The position numbers and the translations under genes were made by a program. DNA of 7,885 nucleotides. Origin: Lachnoclostridium sp. UBA933. Its GTDB lineage: Bacteria > Bacillota > Clostridia > Lachnospirales > Lachnospiraceae. The DNA is taken from assembly GCA_002293545.1 (NCBI GenBank), contig DBDL01000087.1, forward strand, positions 6,907 through 14,791, read 5' to 3'. The notes beneath the pieces were generated by a model. It was not told the DNA's origin, searched no databases, and saw only the letters and a list, made by a program, of their open reading frames with translations. Positions 6,197-7,885 of this stretch are shown here, one piece after another; the stretch's first letter is position 1; the number at the start of each line of letters is the position of its first letter.

Positions 6197-7000
6197 TTAC
6201 CTCAATAATGAGAGAACTCCCTGTGTTGACTGATTTGCCTGCGCAAGCATCGCCTGACCAGCCTGTTGTAAAATGCTGTCCTTGGAATACTTGGTCATCT
6301 CCTGAGCCATATTTACATCGCGAATACGTGATTCGGCGGATTGTAAATTCTCTGCCGTATTGTCTGCATTACGGATTGCATATTCCAAACGGTTCTGCAA
6401 TGCACCAAGTTTCGAGCGCTGTTTGGACAATGCTTCGATATTGGCATCCATGGACTTGATTGCACCTGTTGCTGCCGAATAGGAACTTACAACACCTTTA
6501 ATATCCGTCATCGTCGTAGAGGCAATAGATATTGCAATACTCTGACCGCTGTTTGCACCTACCTGAAGATTTTTATCTGAGAATCCGCCGCTCAGTAAGT
6601 TTTGTGTATTGAACTCTGTTTGTTTCATAATACGATCAAACTCGGAATACAATGCGCCTAACTCTTCTGAAATCGCCTGACGATCCACGGATACGTTTAC
6701 ATCGTTTGCTGCCTGAACAGCAAGTTCTCTTGCTCTCTGCAAAATAGCATGTTGTTCATTCATAGCACCTTCTGCTGTCTGAATCAACGAAATACCATCT
6801 TGTGAGTTTGCCGAAGCTCTTTCCAAACCTCTGACCTGACTTCTCATTTTTTCAGAAATCGAAAGCCCTGCTGCATCATCGCCTGCACGGTTAATCCGAT
6901 AACCGCTGGAAAGTTTCTCTGTTGATTTTGCAAGATTTGAATTGGTAATGCCTAACTGTCTGTTTGTGTTGGCTGACGCCATATTGTGTTGTACTATCAT
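6197..7000 (-). CDS. fliC: Flagellin (Fla3)
   Basis: This complete 267-residue flagellin runs from ATG 7000 to TAA 6197-6199, with AAGGAGG (7009-7015) eight bases upstream. It differs from Fla2 mainly at about residues 103-126 (NVSVDRQAISEELGALYSEF) and in the centre 142-190 (SGQSIAISIASTTMTD, then SSYSAATGAIKSMDANIEAL). The rest is close to identical, which suggests recent duplication or homogenisation. It lacks D2/D3 like its paralogues. It belongs to the Ser/Thr-rich subtype with Fla2, though the segment SAATGAI resembles Fla4 (TAATGAI), so the gene looks mosaic. It has its own sigma-28 promoter, a CsrA-type leader and its own terminator. Confidence 0.97.
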   Translation of the reverse strand: MIVQHNMASANTNRQLGITNSNLAKSTEKLSSGYRINRAGDDAAGLSISEKMRSQVRGLERASANSQDGISLIQTAEGAMNEQHAILQRARELAVQAANDVNVSVDRQAISEELGALYSEFDRIMKQTEFNTQNLLSGGFSDKNLQVGANSGQSIAISIASTTMTDIKGVVSSYSAATGAIKSMDANIEALSKQRSKLGALQNRLEYAIRNADNTAENLQSAESRIRDVNMAQEMTKYSKDSILQQAGQAMLAQANQSTQGVLSLLR

Positions 7001-7008
7001 AATTCATT

Positions 7009-7040
7009 CCTCCTTGAATTTTTTGCGGCATCCTTTCCGC
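7009..7040 (-). promoter_or_regulatory. Fla3 leader: GGA-loop hairpin plus Shine-Dalgarno, probable CsrA dual site
   Basis: A 4-bp stem GCGG/CCGC (7025-7040) encloses AAAGGATG, a close match to the CsrA core A-R-GGA-U-G. The second GGA is in the Shine-Dalgarno (7009-7015), 20 nt away as in Fla2. The second stem pair is C-G here and T-A in Fla2, so pairing is kept although both bases changed. The fifth position no longer pairs (A with G). Confidence 0.6.
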
Positions 7041-7059
7041 TTTTTATGTTTCACATTAT

Positions 7060-7086
7060 ATATCGGCGTTCTTTTTTATTACTTAA
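7060..7086 (-). promoter_or_regulatory. Sigma-28 promoter of Fla3, weaker -35
   Basis: GCCGATAT (7060-7067) is intact with a 15-base spacer, but the -35 position reads TTAA (7083-7086) instead of TAAA. Expression may be lower than for Fla2, or the site may tolerate the change. Confidence 0.8.
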
Positions 7087-7104
7087 TACTCCGTTGATTA
7101 AATT

Positions 7105-7140
7105 GATAAAAGAAGCCATCTTTCGATGGCTTCTTTTATC
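7105..7140 (-). terminator. Intrinsic terminator of Fla4
   Basis: A perfect 16-bp stem (7105-7120 with 7125-7140) has a 4-base loop and TTTTATC at its minus-strand end. The core is the same as in the Fla2 terminator. It separates Fla4 from the Fla3 promoter by fewer than 20 bases. Confidence 0.85.
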
Positions 7141-7183
7141 ATGCATTTTTTCAGCTTCACATACCAGACAGTGATAATGCGAA

Positions 7184-7885
7184 TTATCTCAGTAAGGCAA
7201 GAACTCCCTGTGTTGACTGATTTGCCTGCGCAAGCATTGCCTGACCTGCCTGCTGCAGAATGCTGTCCTTGGAATACTTGGTCATTTCTTTTGCCATGTT
7301 TACATCACGAATACGTGACTCTGCGGCTTGCAAGTTCTCTGCCGTATTATCTGCATTACGGATTGCATACTCCAAACGATTCTGCAAAGCTCCAAGTTTG
7401 GAACGCTGCTCGGAAAGAGCCTCAATATTCGTATCAACGGAATCAATTGCTCCCGTTGCAGCGGTATATGAACCCACACTGCCGCTGATTGCATCAAACT
7501 CTGTTGCATCAATATCAATCGCAATCGCCTGTGACATATTTGCGCCGACTTGCAGACATTTTCCGGTAAAATCGCCGTCCAGCAACTTCTGCGTATTAAA
7601 CTCTGTTTGATCCCTAATACGCTCAAATTCTGATTCCAATGCCACTAATTCTTCTGAGATTGCCTGACGGTCAACGGTTACGTTTACATCGTTTGCTGCC
7701 TGAACAGCAAGCTCCCTTGCTCTCTGCAGAATTGCATGCTGTTCATTCATAGCACCTTCTGCCGTCTGAATCAATGAGATACCATCCTGGGAGTTTGCCG
7801 ATGCTCTTTCCAAACCTCTGACCTGACTTCTCATTTTTTCAGAAATCGAAAGCCCTGCTGCATCATCGCCTGCACGATTGATTCG
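7184..7885 (-). CDS. fliC: Flagellin (Fla4), 5' end beyond the window
   Basis: The frame is open from the right edge to TAA 7184-7186: 233 residues, corresponding to 35-267 of the paralogues. An ATG at 7834 is only the internal Met of SEKMRSQ, not the start; the preceding codons RINRAGDDAAGLSISEK are in frame. The C-terminal D0/D1 end is QSTQGVLALLR. The centre is of the acidic subtype (MSQAIAIDIDATEFDA), as in Fla1. Odd points: a cysteine at residue 144 (codon 7556-7558), where the other three have Asn; and FTGK and FERIRDQ replacing better conserved segments. Flagellins rarely contain Cys. Its promoter and leader cannot be seen. Confidence 0.95.
   Translation of the reverse strand, partial: RINRAGDDAAGLSISEKMRSQVRGLERASANSQDGISLIQTAEGAMNEQHAILQRARELAVQAANDVNVTVDRQAISEELVALESEFERIRDQTEFNTQKLLDGDFTGKCLQVGANMSQAIAIDIDATEFDAISGSVGSYTAATGAIDSVDTNIEALSEQRSKLGALQNRLEYAIRNADNTAENLQAAESRIRDVNMAKEMTKYSKDSILQQAGQAMLAQANQSTQGVLALLR

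Larger units (their letters stand above)
5120..7885 (-). repeat. Tandem array of flagellin transcription units
   Basis: The repeated unit (about 1.0-1.05 kb) includes promoter, leader, CDS, 3' untranslated part and terminator. For example, cacata-cagacagtgat precedes the Fla3 and Fla4 stops at about 6171-6188 and 7158-7175, and the leaders of Fla2 and Fla3 share ATTCAAGGAGGAATGAA. Fla1 at 2823-3626 is a more diverged member, separated by the glycosyltransferase. Confidence 0.8.

Noticed and set aside
7300..7626. Long frames on both strands inside Fla4 (also in Fla1-Fla3)
   Set aside because: They are shadows of the conserved flagellin codons in other frames and recur wherever the flagellin sequence recurs.
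5120..7885. Regularly repeated blocks as a CRISPR array or phage tail-fibre switch
   Set aside because: The repeats are whole flagellin transcription units about 1 kb long in the same orientation. There are no short spaced repeats, no invertible segment with flanking recombination sites and no recombinase.

Overview
This window looks like part of the chromosome of a low-GC, motile Gram-positive anaerobe of the class Clostridia, probably Lachnospiraceae or a related family. The grounds are short 267-residue flagellins of clostridial type, AGGAGG ribosome sites, sigma-28 promoters of the TAAA-N15-GCCGATAT type, and a BspA-like leucine-rich-repeat surface protein. Placement below class is inference from protein style only.

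Left part (1-2685): two genes for exported proteins, each interrupted just behind its signal sequence. On the minus strand a subtilisin-like (S8) protease runs off the left edge; an in-frame TAG at 265-267 separates its export signal and short propeptide-like part from the catalytic body. On the plus strand a BspA-like LRR protein (1265-2685) has a good ribosome site and signal peptide, but a one-base frameshift near 1387-1402 disconnects it from two 153-residue LRR modules, a Thr/Pro linker and an unrecognised C-terminal domain. The AT-rich gap between them (about 481-1264) holds short decayed reading frames and an ATG-TAA start-stop directly behind a strong Shine-Dalgarno, resembling the LRR gene start 163 bases further on.

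Right part (2757-7885): a flagellin array on the minus strand. Four paralogues (called Fla1-Fla4 here, from left to right) are each a separate transcription unit: sigma-28 promoter, short leader, CDS, intrinsic terminator. Fla4 is cut by the right edge. A divergent plus-strand glycosyltransferase of the DUF3880/Glyco_trans_1_2 type sits between Fla1 and Fla2 and is a good candidate flagellin glycosyltransferase. Terminators at 2757-2805 and 5083-5114 lie between convergent genes and serve both strands.

The most interesting regulatory signal is in the leaders of Fla2 and Fla3. A 16-nt hairpin with a GGA in its loop lies exactly 20 nt from the GGA of the Shine-Dalgarno, and one stem pair has changed in a compensatory way. 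This is the two-site layout by which CsrA represses flagellin (hag) translation in Bacillus subtilis. Fla1 lacks the hairpin, so the paralogues may be translated under different control. The array also splits into two protein subtypes in the variable centre: Fla1/Fla4 acidic, Fla2/Fla3 Ser/Thr-rich.
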